Shown: positions 11,341 through 23,749, counted from the first letter of the stretch. The stretch is 64,000 nt of DNA from Macrolepiota albuminosa (GCA_027475525.1 JAMWFC010000032.1:1116001-1180000), one strand, 5' to 3'. Numbers and translations: made by a program. Notes: generated from the letters alone by a model not told the origin.

Positions 11341-14300
11341 GAAGCGATACGTGACTCAGATATAGACCCTACCCTGTTCGGAATGGACATTAGCACAAAG
11401 TCGCTGAGAAAATATGGCCAAATATTGCCCACTGCTGGTTGAGGGAGATATGATTTCAATACAAGAAATAGCATTTTTTAAGAGTAGGACTTGGTGTATA
11501 AATTCAATAGCAATTTCATCCTGACACAGAATTATCAAGAGATGTTCCAAATTACAAATTAGCTGTAAATACAAATACTCTGGTAGAAATAATCTTGGAC
11601 AATCCCAGGATGTTACCAATTACCATTGTCAAGTTATATCACACAAGAATCACAAAGCTATATTTATGACTTAAGCATCCTGACTGTAAGAGGATGCTGT
11701 GTGTCCGACTTCACCGGGCATAGCCAGACAGAATGGGACAAATGATGAATTACGAGGTAAGCTCCCACAGTATAGCTATTGCTAGTTTAGGTAATCTTGT
11801 TTGTGAAGTAAGGTTCTTACTTTCTGTCAAATTTCCACTGATGTGCAATCACTCCACATGACAACTCAATCCACCCTACCATGTCTCTCTGTACTCACTC
11901 TGTCGATTGCGACATGTTGTGTGAAGTGTGTTGGATGCTTACACTTACATATGTTTCTGAATGTTTTCTGAATTATTTCTGAACTTCTAATGCCATTTTC
12001 ATTAAGCCATTAGTCAATTATGCCTTTAATACATGAACACTATATAATCCAGGTGGAAACTGGTGTTGAAGTGATTTGAGTAGCAAGACAAAAACCACTA
12101 AGTATTTGGAATTGGTTGGGCTTTTAGTTAGTTGTAGGCTAGAAATGGGTCAAGGATGAACAAGCAGGTTACTATCAGTTTGATGTTACTACTTTTGCCA
12201 GTGACCAAAGCTTCAGGAAACATGCAAAAAAATTGGAAAAACATCTATTAAAACCAGATCATGTAATTTAGAAATCACTAGTATTTCTGAGAAAATCCTA
12301 TAAAAATCATCTGATTAGAAAATTTCTGGAGAAACACTTGTTTGAAGCCATATAACTTATTTCTAACAGGTTCTAACAGGTGCATCTCCAGAAATCTCTA
12401 CTACTTTCCAAAGTGAAAGCTTTGTCAAATATATCCCAAATGATTTGAGCTACTTATCCATCTCTTAACATTTGCATACTACAACAGATGCAAAATTGAA
12501 TATTCAATCTAGTTCAATACAAAATAGACTTTTTTCAATTGACTAAGTTGTGATTCAATTATTAGATTGATTTCATTAAAACTTTCCTAATTGATAAGCT
12601 TTCAGAGGCCAATAAAATTCAAATCTATAATAAAATACAAAAAAAAGCACTTTTAGTCTATAATATTTGTGTCAAGGATACAGACTTGAAATTTGACCAT
12701 GGAGTACAAAAATGAAAGATGTGAACATGGAAACATTAACTAATAGAAGACAAACATGACAAAAAAGACTAGAATTGTAGCAACAACTGTGGCACCATGT
12801 AATTTATGTAATTATATAATGTATGCTATGCACCTTCTTGCTACACCAACCTTTGACAGTTTGCCTCCCAGAAACTTCAAACAGTTTCCAAACTGTGTAC
12901 AACTCTATTTCAAACTTAGTCCAACAATGCACCTACTTTTAGCAATCCAAATAACTGCTTGGCTTATCCTATTCCTTTTCATCTTCCCTAGTCAGCCTAG
13001 ATGAGTCATATGCATAGACCTTACTCAGCATTGATTATTGTTAGTCATAACTCCATGACATACTGGGTCCCAATTAGTTAAACAGTATTATAAATAGCAT
13101 AGCCACTAATATAGTATATAAAAGCAGCCTGTAGGTAGAATATTTCCAGGCTGAACATTAGCAGTGTTTTTCTGGCCTACACACTGAATTGACTGTAAGC
13201 TTTAGCAATGTCCAACTACTTGGTTAGCCTTGCTCATCTCTTACCTGACTCCTGCTTGCCTCTACACCTGCTCAACACCTGCTTGTTACAGGTGCTTACT
13301 GGCTCTGTAGAAGGAGTTCTGCAGACATCAAGCACTCCTGTTACACTTGCTATACTGGAACAATTTTCCTCTTTTCAGGCTCAAGCTGTGGCTCTACATG
13401 CTTCAATTCTAAGCTTGCAAACTTTGCCATGCATTGTGGATACTCTTGCATTTTTGGTAAAAGAATCTTCTTGCAGTATTGGACAATATCATCACATTTA
13501 TAAAGACATCTTTTTGTAAAGTGATACATGCTAACCAAGTTTGAGAAGCCAATGTCAAGCAGTCTTTTTACAGAGTGATTTCTTTGTTGTGACTCAAAGC
13601 TCTGGTAAAATCTTGATATCAAGAGCATTTTTGCAATTTTGTGGTGTAATTGAGCAACTTTCTAATCATTGAGCCATAAGTAAGCAGCTGCATGAATGAA
13701 TACATTTTTGAGTAAACTATGTGTATTCTTGCTTCTACCTTGTTTCTCCACAAGCAGCTGTTTAAAAATCTAATAGTGCTAAGACAAGGCTTTAATACAA
13801 CATGTATAATAGGCTTGAGAGTCTGTTTTTTCATTCCATTGCTCCACAATCTTTAGACTTGTTTTAATTTTTTTTTGTGATCTTTCAATTGCAAATTTGG
13901 GAAATTATGCAAGGTTAATAGCTGATTAATCTGATTTAAGATCCATGTCTTCTTCTTTATATCCTTTTCAATTTGGTCTTAGAAGTTAGACCATGCTTGA
14001 ATCTTGGCTCTGTATCACAACTTGCACCAGCCCAACCTACAACTCTGGAACAATTCTGTCACTCATCCCATCTCAATCTCAGAGCACTCTCATCAACCAC
14101 CCTGTCACTCTCAAGCTTTCAGGAGAACATTGGCCCATCAAAGCACTGGGCCAGTGCTACTCTGGCTGAAACCAGTCAATCAAATCTGACACCTACATCT
14201 GGCATGTCACATGACCTACTTAGCATCTACCATCCTTTATTCAGTACTTCACACAATCAGCTTTGGCACCTGCTATTAACACTCTGCACTCTTCATTTAT

Positions 14301-15420
14301 TTTCTGACTTCTTCTTTTATTCTTTCACCTTACTGCTTTTATTCTTTCAACTCTATCTATTAGTACTTCTTTTAGCCTCTGAGGTGCTCCAGTTCTTTAG
14401 CTATTATTCAGACAAGTGTGGCCCCTTCAACACCACATACAGACAACTTACATAAGCTAGAGTTTTCCTTTCTGACTTTCAAAATCCAGAGTTTTCCTGC
14501 CTTATTTGTGCAATTGTTTTTTAGGCAATTTTCAAGTTTTTTGAAGTTTTGTTGTCCTGTACAATTGTTTCTCATGCTTCTGAGGCCCCAGAAGCATTAG
14601 TATTGGCATAGAAAATCCCTAGACTTGTTCTTTTTGGATCTCTCTCTGCTAGGTAAGTAGTTATTATGATATTGTTAGTATATACTCTAATATACTTTGG
14701 ATCTCCTAGCAGCTGTGTCACTTCAAAACTGGTGGTTCCATGCTCAAATAAGCTCTCAAATCAGTAGGCTCTAATAGCTTCCTATGCATTACAAAGTGCT
14801 TGCTTTTTTCAGCCAAATAGTAACACTGTGCTGTGTGCAGGAAATGAAATTCTTTTGCAAAATACTGTAAAAATACAATAAAAATAATCTAATTAATTTC
14901 AGAATTTTCTTTCAATATTTTTGTCACATAATTTGAGGCTTAATTGTGGATATTAAGTGGTGATTTTGCCTTATGACAGGTACTTTGTCACTTTGAAGAG
15001 TTAGGTGAGGTAAACTCAAAGGTGCTAAAAATTCGATTTATTCTTGAATGTATTGCATGATGTACTCAGCTAGCATGGAATCTTGTCAATAGAAATACTA
15101 CATTCTAAAAATAATTACTCCAACTACCTGGTTATCACACAGTTGCTTTTATTATTTAACACAAGTAATGTAGAATCTGTAATAATCCATACTGTATTAC
15201 ATAGATGAAAGGACATATACTCAATGGCATAGAATTTAATCAGAATGAATGAATTGTGTCTTTTCTGACTTGTTGTTTTTGTAGTAGCCTCTAACTGAGA
15301 CTTTGGGGTTTTATACTCTATATAATTGATAGTTGAAGCACTCAAAAATGCACAAGACCATGAATGTGGATTACAATAGAGTGATTGATTGTATTGAAGT
15401 GGGTTCATATATTACATCAC
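11341..15420. other. CpG-depleted AT-rich block B, no intact gene
   Basis: About 4 kb with only a handful of CG dinucleotides and high TG/CA and TTT/AAA content, like block A. ORFs of 60-160 codons occur (for example 13,208-13,519 and 13,973-14,455 on plus, 13,350-13,849 on minus), but none shows a domain I can name. I read it as heavily mutated transposon DNA. CG returns near 15,420, just before the tRNA/Msb1 region. Confidence 0.65.
13115..13123 (+). promoter_or_regulatory. TATA-like element in block B
   Basis: TATATAAAA lies about 85 bp upstream of the ATG of a 103-codon ORF at 13,208. As in block A, such a strong TATA box inside decayed repeat DNA could be a relic LTR promoter. No LTR boundaries were identified. 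Confidence 0.22.
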
Positions 15421-15999
15421 TACGTCTATACGCAAATAATATAAAAGAATTGAATTCAAGTACTTAAACACGCAAGGATAAAGAGAAGTAACAACGAGTT
15501 TTAAAAGTTTTGCAATATTTTTTATGCTTTAATACATAAATGCATCTGCAAACAACTTCCAGCTCTCTAAGGTGCTAAATCTATGCTTCTGTAAGAGCCC
15601 GTTCTTGAGTGCTCGCAGTCCTTTTTTATCACAAGTGCAAACAAAGCCTTCAAAAGTTACACTCACCACCCCCACCCTTGCACTTGTATTTACCTTGAAT
15701 AACCAGTTTACTTCATAGACTTGGAAACTGAGTGCTTCGTGGGTTTTTTCTTTTGGATATCTTGCACATCGGACAGAGCACCCTCCTGAGCTAGTGGTAA
15801 AGTGGAACTTTGATAATTATGACCGGGCTTGGCACATGTGCAGACAGTGAGACTCTTTTTCTGCTTTGAGTACTTGCGACGGTGGTGAAAGCTACCTAGA
15901 AACTCCCAAAGACACAGCCTCCTACCCACGCCTATGCCGTTATGTTTTCCCTATTTACGGAACCGAGAGGTATATATTTAATTGCAGTACACACAACAT
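15421..15999. other. Intergenic, no gene recognised
   Basis: Transition zone between CpG-poor block B and the tRNA gene. Contains only small ORFs without recognisable content. Confidence 0.5.
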
Positions 16000-16080
16000 G
16001 TCCTGTTCGATTAGTTGGTTAAATCATCTCGTTGTGGTTAGACGCTCCGAGAAGCCGGAAGTTCGAATCCTCCACAGGAC
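16000..16080 (+). tRNA. Intron-containing tRNA, probably tRNA-His(GTG)
   Basis: A full cloverleaf can be drawn. Acceptor GTCCTGT (16,000-16,006) pairs with ACAGGAC (16,074-16,080). A 4-bp D stem GATT/AATC encloses AGTTGGTTA. Anticodon stem TCTCG (16,027-16,031) pairs with CGAGA (16,048-16,052). The T arm has the loop TTCGAAT and stem GGAAG/CCTCC with one A-C mismatch. The anticodon loop is 16 nt instead of 7, which implies a 9-nt intron at the usual place after position 37 (16,038-16,046). The anticodon is then GTG, for histidine. The T-stem mismatch and an unusual A instead of G before box-B TTC leave open a tRNA pseudogene. It lies 84 bp upstream of the Msb1-domain gene on the same strand. 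Confidence 0.75.
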
Positions 16081-16164
16081 AAATTTTTGTTGCGGGCCGT
16101 GACAGGGGGGGAGACAAGATAAAAGGCGGAGTTTTCCGACGTGGGTTTGGCATCGACCACGGCG

Positions 16165-19100
16165 ATGCCGAGTCTGTTTTCTCGAGCGCGGACGCCGACC
16201 TCTGTGAAGAAACAGCCTTCGGTGCAGGAGCTGGACGAGTTTGGGCGGGTTACGAGCCGGGGAGGGAAGCGGGGGCAGACGGCGTCTGGTGGGCGCGACG
16301 TGAGCGCGAGTCCGGACCTGTCCCCGCCAGTGGTGGACGGCGCGTTCCTCCCGCTGAGCCTGGACAGCCGGGCCGCGTCGCCGCCGCACGACTACGGCTA
16401 CCTCTCGTACAAACGACATGTCGTGCTGGGCCTCGAGCAGGTCTCGCGTCTCGTCATCGTCGTCTCCAACGAGCTCGGCACCCGCGGCGGCATCACCACC
16501 CCCTTTATCTTCTCCACCACCGCCCTCGACGTCTCCTCGTCCGCTATCAAGAAGCTCATCCAGGCCTTCCTTGCCACCTGCCTCAGCCAGTCTGCGCACG
16601 CTGCTGCTGAGGCCGAGTCGCGCTGGAGAGACGAGGCCCGTTTCGCTGGGCCCCATGAGCTCGGGATGTGTCTGCGCTGGGGCCTCGCCCGCGCCATCCG
16701 GTCTGTCGGCGGCCACTACGTCCGGGGGCTGCTGTCGTGGGACCGCTATGTCGAGTTCCGTAATTCTGAAATCGGTACGGGCTTGGACATTTCTTTTTTT
16801 TTTTTCTTTTACTGATGGACTTGCAGCACAGGGATACCCGGCAGGACACTTTGGAGCGCTGCTGAACGAGCTGGAGCCGACGCTGCAGACGGTGCTGATC
16901 ACTCTGCTTGGGCTGCTGGCTCGGCTGACGGCAAACAGCACAAGTTCGGGTCACACGCCGCCCACGCTGTCGCCGTTGTTCGGGCCCCTGCTGTTCGGGC
17001 TCGGCCCCGCTGCACTCGCGTTCCATCACACTTATACACACTATCTCCGCGCCGCCCATGCGATGGAGCATCTCCAGCTCGTCTTTATCCGCTGGCAGGA
17101 CGCTACCAGCACCGCCGCACTCGGTGTCCCTGTCCGTCTCAAGGACTGGATCAAGGGCTACCCTGCAATGCTTCCCTCTTGCCACCACCCTGCTTCTCCC
17201 GCGAACCAGAAACCCCAGCCCCGTCGCGGTGTCCGCACCGTCCGCCTCATGACCGTCCGTCGCAACGTCCGCATGTACTCCCCCGACCTCGTCAAAACCG
17301 CCGCCTCCTGGGCAGACTCGTCCGCCCCGTCCAAAAACGGCCTCCTCGTCTCCAAGGAGTGGGCACGCATTGCCCCACCCACCCTCAAGCTTCCCCCGCG
17401 CTACTCTGATGCGTACAGGAAGCGCATGAACATGCCCCCTAATTTCCACCCCGACACTGGTGCACTCGCCGCCCCCTCATTGAACGCGTCGTCCTCGTCC
17501 TCGTCATATGGCTCGTCCCTCACCAGCAGCGACAACAACGACTATTTCGCCCTCGGAACCAACTCGCGCACTGGCGACGACCGCTTCAGGAGCCTGACCG
17601 ATCTGAAATGGGGCGAATTCGAATCCATGGGCTTCAGCGGCCTCGAGGACGACAAGAAGTTGCAGTTTGATCTGACCGAGAGCGCGCGTACAGTGAGTTT
17701 TTTTTTTTATCTACTTTTTTCGTCTGTCATGCTTGTTTCCCGATACGTAGCTTATCATGGACTTTTTAGGAACGTTCCACGAAGCGCGAGTCTCTGTCAT
17801 GGACAGATTTTTCATCTACAGGGTTCACTCGTTCTGATGCTCCTCTCAGCACCACGCTTCAGTTCAGCACCCCTGTCGCCAAGACCATCTCCGCGTGGCC
17901 GGCGCACAATGCTGAGCTTGCGAAAAAGCTGAAAAAGACGGAAAAGGCACTGCCGCAGTTCGGCTGGGACACGGAGCCCGTCGTCGTCAGCGAGGAGGTC
18001 ATCGAAGAAGCCTTTGTCGATGTCTTCTGCGACCTCGTGTACGGCGGCGGATGGATGGACATGGAACGGTCCGAGGAACTTGATAGGGACTGTAACTGGG
18101 CTCTCGTATGTCATCATCATATCCTGCAGCTTCTCCGCAAGCTGTCGATCAATTAACCTCATCTTATTAACAGGTTGAATTCAAATCTCTGCCTGCCAAT
18201 CGCACTACTGTATCTGGTGGCGCAGATCCACGCGTGTCAACGAGTCTTGTGCTATTCGAAGAATTTGTGCCGCTCGAGTACAGACAGCAGCTCGCGCTGC
18301 CGCCGTCGACGCGGCGCCGGCTGCCGTCGCTGTTCTCGTCGGGGTCGAAATCCAAGGGGTGGAAACAGGCCGCGACGCTCAACGGACGCCCGTACGTCGT
18401 CGGACACGTGCCGCATAGTCCGACGTATAGGGAGGTGGAGTTTGAGGAGATCTTGCGCGCAGGAGGCGGCACTAAGGTTATCTCCCTTGGGTCGAGGTCC
18501 TCTGTTAAAGTCCCCCCGCCCGCGAGAGCGTCCCTCCCACCAGAGGTCCCCCCTTTGCTCCCGAAGATGAAGAAGGAGAAGGAGAGGAAGATAGTGGATA
18601 GTAATGCTGGGAAGTTGGTGATTTCTGCGCCGTTGTATACGCCTCCGCGCACTGCGCCTGCGTCTGTGTCTTCCCCTGCGCCCGTGTCTGCGCCTGCGCC
18701 AGCAACTACGACCACGACCACGACCACGACCACGAATGCGATCGCAACCGCAACCGCAACTGCAACCGCAACCGCAACCGCAACCGCAACAGCAGCCACA
18801 GCCGTTTCCGTTTCCGTGTTCGCGCCTACGGGCGGGAGCCCAACGCCCACCACGTCCGGGGCGAAGAGCGACGAGGCACACTCCGACTCGACAAAGTCGC
18901 CTTCTGTGGCGTCTACGAAGCGGTCGTCGCGGTTTCGGCTGCCGGGCGGGATACCCGTTCCGAGTCCTGGTGGACGGAAGACGGGCGCGGAGTATTCGTC
19001 GGTTGAGTTTGAGACGCGGTTCGCGAGGGGTGGGGATAGTGATGGGGATGGCGATGGGGAGGGGGAGCGGGAGGGGGATGGGGATGGGGATGGGGATGGG

Positions 19101-20687
19101 GAGGGAAAGGGAGTGGGAAAGGGAAAGGGTGCGGTGGGAGGCGGGAGGAAGAGGGGTAAGAGGCGGGGAAAGGCCAAGGAGGGAGAGGAGGATGTGGATG
19201 AAGATGAGGATGAAGATGTGTGGGTTGATATCCTTGTTGGGACGCAGAGGCGGGGACAACAGCAGCAGCGGGAGGAGGGGAGGAAGCGCGGTGCGGACCC
19301 GGATGTTGTGGGGAGGGAGGTTGAGCAGGTGCTTGCTGGTTTGAGGGACCGGACGGTGTCGGTGGATAGTCATAGTCATAGTCGGAGTGAGAGGGTGGAT
19401 CGTGATCCTGAGGGGGGGTTGGATCATTTGTATGCCCGCGATGGGGATGGGGAGGGGGAGGAAGGCGTGCCGCGGTGGAGTGGGGAAAGTCAGTATACGA
19501 CGAATACGAATACGAATACGGGTGAACTCGAGCACGAGCACGAATATGGGCATGGGCATGGGTATGAGCGCGGGTACGAGCGCGAGGGGGACCGGGACCT
19601 GGACGAAGAGGAGCTGATACGCCAGAGCCCACTTGCTGCGCGGGCAATGGCCAAGACACAGCGGCGGATGGGGTACTTTGATCTGCATCCTGAGAGGAGG
19701 CCGGGCGGCAAGGTACAGGGCACCGTGGAGGACGCTGGAGACGTGCGGTTGGCGTATGATGTGGATGGTGATGCTGGGGATGTTGGGAGACCTTTTCCGG
19801 TGCTGGGGGCGCAAGCGCAGACCCAAACCCGAACCCGAACCCGAACGCAGACGCAGACGCAAATGCAAACGCAAGGGCAAATGCAGACGCAAACGCAAAT
19901 GCAGACGCAGACGCCGGTGAGGAGGTTGCCGGTCCCACCGATGTCGATGGTCCCAACGGCGCCGGCGCCAGCGCCAGCGCCGCCGGTGATTAGGGTTGAG
20001 CTTGCGAACGTCGAGCCTTTGAAGCCGCTCGTGGTTAAGCCGAAGCTGGTGCGCGTCAACGGGAACGGGAATGCGAATGCAAGTGCGAACGGCAACGGCA
20101 ACGGGAACGCGAACACGAATGGCAATGGCAACGGGAACGGGAACGGGAACGCACAGCAGTCCCCCGCGACACCGATGAGCAAAACGGCGGCTTTGATTGA
20201 GATGTACCGCGAGAAAGAGCGGGCGAGTTCACCGAATCATAACGCTACGGCTACGTCTGCGACTACGAGTGCAACTGCAACTGCGACTGCGACTGCGGGT
20301 ACGGCTTCGCCCGTGTCGGTGCAGTCTTCGTCTCGGCTTCCTGTGCGGGCATTTGCGAAGGAGGGAGGGGCCGCGTCTGCCCCTGCCCCTGTGTCTATGC
20401 CTGTGTCTGTGCCTACGTCTATGCCTGCGCCTGTTGTGGTACCCGTGCCGGTGCCGCTCGTCGCGCCTTCGCCAAAGGTTGCGTCTGCGCTGTCGTCTTC
20501 GCATGCGTCGGTGCTTTCTCCCTCGGCCCTCTCGCCTTCGCATCCGTCGGTGCTCTCTCCCTCGGTGGGCACGCCGCTCGCGGAGCCCCCGCGCATCCCT
20601 GTTGAGGAGACTGGCCGCGCGAGTCCCGGGAGGTATGTGCATGGTGCGCCGTTGCATAATGTTATGGAGGAGGAAGAGGAGGAGTGA
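16165..20687 (+). CDS. Msb1/Mug8-domain protein (RhoGAP-like, cell polarity)
   Basis: Four exons (16,165-16,774; 16,827-17,692; 17,770-18,105; 18,174-20,687) splice in frame to 1,441 residues. The first about 700 residues contain the conserved Msb1/Mug8 region, with motifs such as HDYGYLSYKRHVVLGLEQV, GGITTPFIFSTTALDV and FGALLNELEPTLQTVL. Family members in yeasts link Rho/Cdc42 signalling to bud emergence and polarised growth, and the fold resembles a RhoGAP domain. The C-terminal half is low complexity: Thr/Ala, Gly/Asp, Gln/Thr and Asn/Gly dipeptide runs encoded by hexanucleotide tandem repeats, then a Pro/Ser/Val-rich tail. Such a tail is likely disordered and length-variable. An in-frame ATG at 16,141 is an alternative start. 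The hexamer repeats also keep antisense frames open, which should not be taken for genes. Confidence 0.8.
18703..20310. repeat. Hexanucleotide tandem repeats inside coding exon
   Basis: Several distinct hexamer runs lie in exon 4 of the Msb1-domain gene: (CACGAC)n then (CAACCG)n at about 18,705-18,795; (GATGGG)n around 19,040-19,110; (ACGAAT)n near 19,500; (CGAACC) and (GCAGAC)n at about 19,825-19,915; (AACGGG/AATGGC)n at about 20,055-20,155; and (ACTGCA)n near 20,265-20,300. All keep the reading frame and encode alternating dipeptides. Confidence 0.85.
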
Positions 20688-20713
20688 GGAAGCCGATATG
20701 TCATAGGGATGAC

Positions 20714-20867
20714 GCGAGGCGAGGCGGCGAGATGTTTAAATTAAACGCGCTTTTCGTGCAAGGTCAGGATCGGTGAATGTCCCTCTCGCTGCGAGGCGAG
20801 GCGGCGAGATGTTTAAATTAAACGCGCTTTTCGTGCAAGGTCAGGATCGGTGAATGTCCCTCTCGCT
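20714..20867. repeat. 77-bp perfect tandem duplication
   Basis: The 77 bases at 20,714-20,790 are repeated without a gap at 20,791-20,867. Each unit starts GCGAGGCGAGGCGGCGAG, contains the AT-rich core GTTTAAATTAAAC and ends CCCTCTCGCT. It begins 26 bp after the stop codon of the Msb1-domain gene and so probably lies in its 3' UTR or terminator region. Confidence 0.93.
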
Positions 20868-21372
20868 TGCTTTGTTACCCCTACCCCTCCTTCTCCTCAT
20901 CCCCCCCCCCCCCCGGTTTTTCTGCTAGGTTGAAAAATTCTTTTCTAACTATTCAGTCATACGTTATGTTTTTTTTTCCTTGATGAAGTGCGCGCTCGAC
21001 TGCGCCTCTCTCTCTCTATCCTTTACTATACTTTATTATGTCTCCTTGTCTCTATTCTTGAATCTCGCTCGTTACTCTCTTTTTCCTTTAATTATCGTCG
21101 ACAGTGCTATTGATGATACCCTGCCGGAGCTGGACACCGGATTCCAGCATACCTACCTACTCGCCTACATACATACATGCACACACTCTCTCTCTTTGCG
21201 GATTATACTCTGAAAATGTTATTGCTTTTAACTCTTTTGTTGTGTGTCGGGGGTAAATAAGCCATCGAAGTCGACGCGACTATTATCACGCGAACCGAAA
21301 AACACAACACGTGATCACAAAATTTCGAGTTTCGTGGGCTGTCAAGCCTAAGTTGTGGCTCCCGCTCTCCAA
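20868..21372. other. Intergenic between Msb1-domain gene and UTP18
   Basis: About 500 bp containing a C homopolymer of about 14 bases near 20,905, pyrimidine-rich runs and a CT-rich tract. No gene seen. The right end is the UTP18 promoter. Confidence 0.6.
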
Positions 21373-23408
21373 ATGGCCAGACATGCGCGCAAAAAGCAAA
21401 AGTTATCCCGGGAGACGTCGAAATCCCAGCCTGTTGGAGCAGATTCCTTGATAGACGACGCCTTGAAGGACGATGAGGAAAGACGGCTCGAGAGTATGCT
21501 CTTTGGGACGAAATTCGTTCCTAGGGACAAGGATCTTGCCTTGAACGCTGTTGAAGATGATGAAAACATACCGGAGTATGCTGGGAATGTGTTGAATAAC
21601 CTCTTGGACTCGGATGTGCGTCTGTGTGCTGTTTTTCCTTGATTGTGATGGCCTGCCTAACGAGAGGGGTTTTTGCATTTAGTTATTCTTTGTCGATGAT
21701 GGCGTTGTTGCTCCTAATTCTGAAAAAGACGATGGGAATGATGATGAAGAAGATGACAATGAAGCTCGAGACTCTGACGCGGAATCCTCGTCTCCGTCAA
21801 CCTCACGGACGCGATCACCCTCTCCCAAACCCTTGCTTAAATCTCGCAAACCTCCAGCCTGGATCGACCCCTCAGACCCTCCCACTGTCTCGCTTGCGTC
21901 TTCGCGGCTGCGCAAGTTGCGCGACGCGCCGACCGAAGAGACACTTTCTGGCCGCGAATACGAGGCGCGTCTCCGGCGGCAATACGAGCGAATAAACCCC
22001 GAGCCCGCGTGGGCCGCGAAAGCGCGCAAGGAGAAAAAAGAGGAAGCAGGAGACGGTGCGGGGATCGCAGATCTTTTGGCGTCGACGAGCGGGATCCTAG
22101 GACGGCGGGATAAGGTCCATTTGAAGGCGGGACACGTGGAGCTTGAGCGGTTGCGCGATGCAAATTTGGATGCGCAGGCGTCGGGGAGTGGTGCGGTACG
22201 CGTCGTTGCGTTCCATCCGAGCGAGCGCGTCCCTGTGTTGTGTGTCGGGAGCGCTGACCGGCGTATCCGGCTGTTCAATGTACGTCTTGTCTGCCGCTGG
22301 GATACACCTCGTTCTCACTCTGTGTACAGATCGATGGACATACAAATCCTCTGCTGCAGACGCTACACGTCCCTTCTCTGCCACTGACCTCTCAATCAAG
22401 CGTCGCTTTTCATCCACTCGGCTCATCACTCCTACTCACTGGACCTCGTCCATTCTTCTACACTCACGACCTCCAGGCCGGCACCACAACTCGTCACGCT
22501 CGCGGGCTCTGGGGCACTACCTTCAATACCGTTAATGACGTAACGTACTCCCGGAAACGCGGGCGCAAAGGCAAAGGCGAGGACTCGGGGAGCGGTGGCG
22601 GCGGCGGGGAGGGTATGGAGGTCACGGCGTTCAGTCCAGGGACGGGAGACATGCTTGCGGTGGCTGGGCGCGGAGGGTACGTGCACCTTGTTGACTGGAA
22701 GAGCGGTGCTGGGCAGGTCGTGGGGAGCCTCAAGTGCGGCGGTGGAGGGGGTGGTGTGCGATCCCTGTGGTGGCCATCTGCGCAGCAGCTGGCGGTCCTC
22801 AGTGGAGACGCAGAGGTCTATCTGTGGGATGTAGGTGAGCGAAGATGTGTGAGGAGGTGGAAGGATGAAGGAGGATTTAGGGGCGCTGGACAGGTTATGA
22901 CGGGTTGGCGAGGAGCGAGAGAGGAAACTGGTTTCTTGGCTGTTGGGTATGTGCTTTCCTGTCCGACAAATCGCGTTTTAATGTCTTTCATATGGTGATA
23001 TAGGTCCAACACAGGTTTCGTAAACGTATATGGCGCAGATTCATTTGTATCCAACAATCTTTCCACTCCTAAACCATTGAAAAACATCGCGAATCTCACC
23101 ACAGCCATTTCTTCGATTCGATTCAATCACGATGCTCAATTAATGGCAGTGGCCAGCCAGCAAAAGAAGGACGCTATGCGTTTGGTAAGTCTGACTCTTT
23201 TTATAAGGCTTCAATAGATTCAATGGTCTTTGTTATTTATTTCTAGATTCACACACCCTCGCTGACATCGTTTGCAAATTGGCCGACATCAGGCACACCA
23301 TTGGGTCACGTCACGGCAATTGACTTTTCTGCACGGAGCGAGTATTTTGCAATTGGCAATACAAGAGGTCGAGTACTTTTGTATCACTTGAAGGATTATG
23401 GGGTTTGA
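21373..23408 (+). CDS. UTP18: U3 snoRNP protein Utp18 (WD40, SSU processome)
   Basis: Five exons (21,373-21,615; 21,683-22,279; 22,330-22,946; 23,004-23,184; 23,247-23,408) give 599 residues, close to yeast Utp18 (about 594). Utp18 is a nucleolar WD40 protein of the small-subunit processome, needed for 18S rRNA maturation. The sequence shows a basic, acidic-patch N-terminus (MARHARKKQKL; NDDEEDDNEARDSDAESS), a linker ending GHVELERLRDANLD, then WD blades (GSADRRIRLFN; GGYVHLVDWKSG; GDAEVYLWDVG). The strongly conserved end has IRFNHDAQLMAVASQQKKD, NWPTSGTPLGHVTAIDFS and RGRVLLYHLKDYG. The start is the first ATG in frame with the basic N-terminus. All five junctions keep frame with GT..AG ends. 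Confidence 0.92.
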
Positions 23409-23596
23409 ATATAGTGGATTCTGTCATGTCAGTGAGTGCATCATATATAATGCTATATCAAGAAAAAAGATGGGAATTTGTCAAAAAAATGCTCGTGGTT
23501 TGAGCTTGTACTCGTGATGAATTCAATAATTTTCATGTTTATGTTGTTTGCTAGATCAAGAGCTGTCCAACTGTACTTGCGAGACAGGTGTATCAG

Positions 23597-23749
23597 TACT
23601 CACCGTTCGACGTTCGGTTTGGAAGCTCTCTTATCGATCTCTCCACTAGAAACCAATACTGACACGACCTCACACCGCTCAATCGACATGGTACCCTCAG
23701 CAGCTTTGTACTGGACAACCCATTCAAAAAGACAATGACCCAGACGTAA
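23597..23749 (+). pseudogene. 3' fragment of a paralogue of the 28-kb membrane protein gene
   Basis: The plus-strand translation YSPFDVRFGSS, LIDLSTRNQY, a stop, HDLTPLNRHGTLSSFV and LDNPFKKT matches the C-terminus of the 28,068-29,046 gene (YSPVSSTLGSA, LIAASTRNRD, SLTPLTRLGTLDS, LGNPSEKT) residue by residue. An in-frame TGA breaks it. DNA similarity continues past the stop codon of the intact gene to about 23,925, so this is a partial duplication in inverted orientation, not a domain match. No upstream exons of the paralogue were recognised. Confidence 0.75.

Noticed and set aside
18252..19898. 548-codon antisense ORF, and other long minus-strand ORFs over 18.2-20.7 kb
   Set aside because: They overlap exon 4 of the Msb1-domain gene and are dipeptide-rich in every frame because of hexanucleotide repeats. 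No domain is seen.
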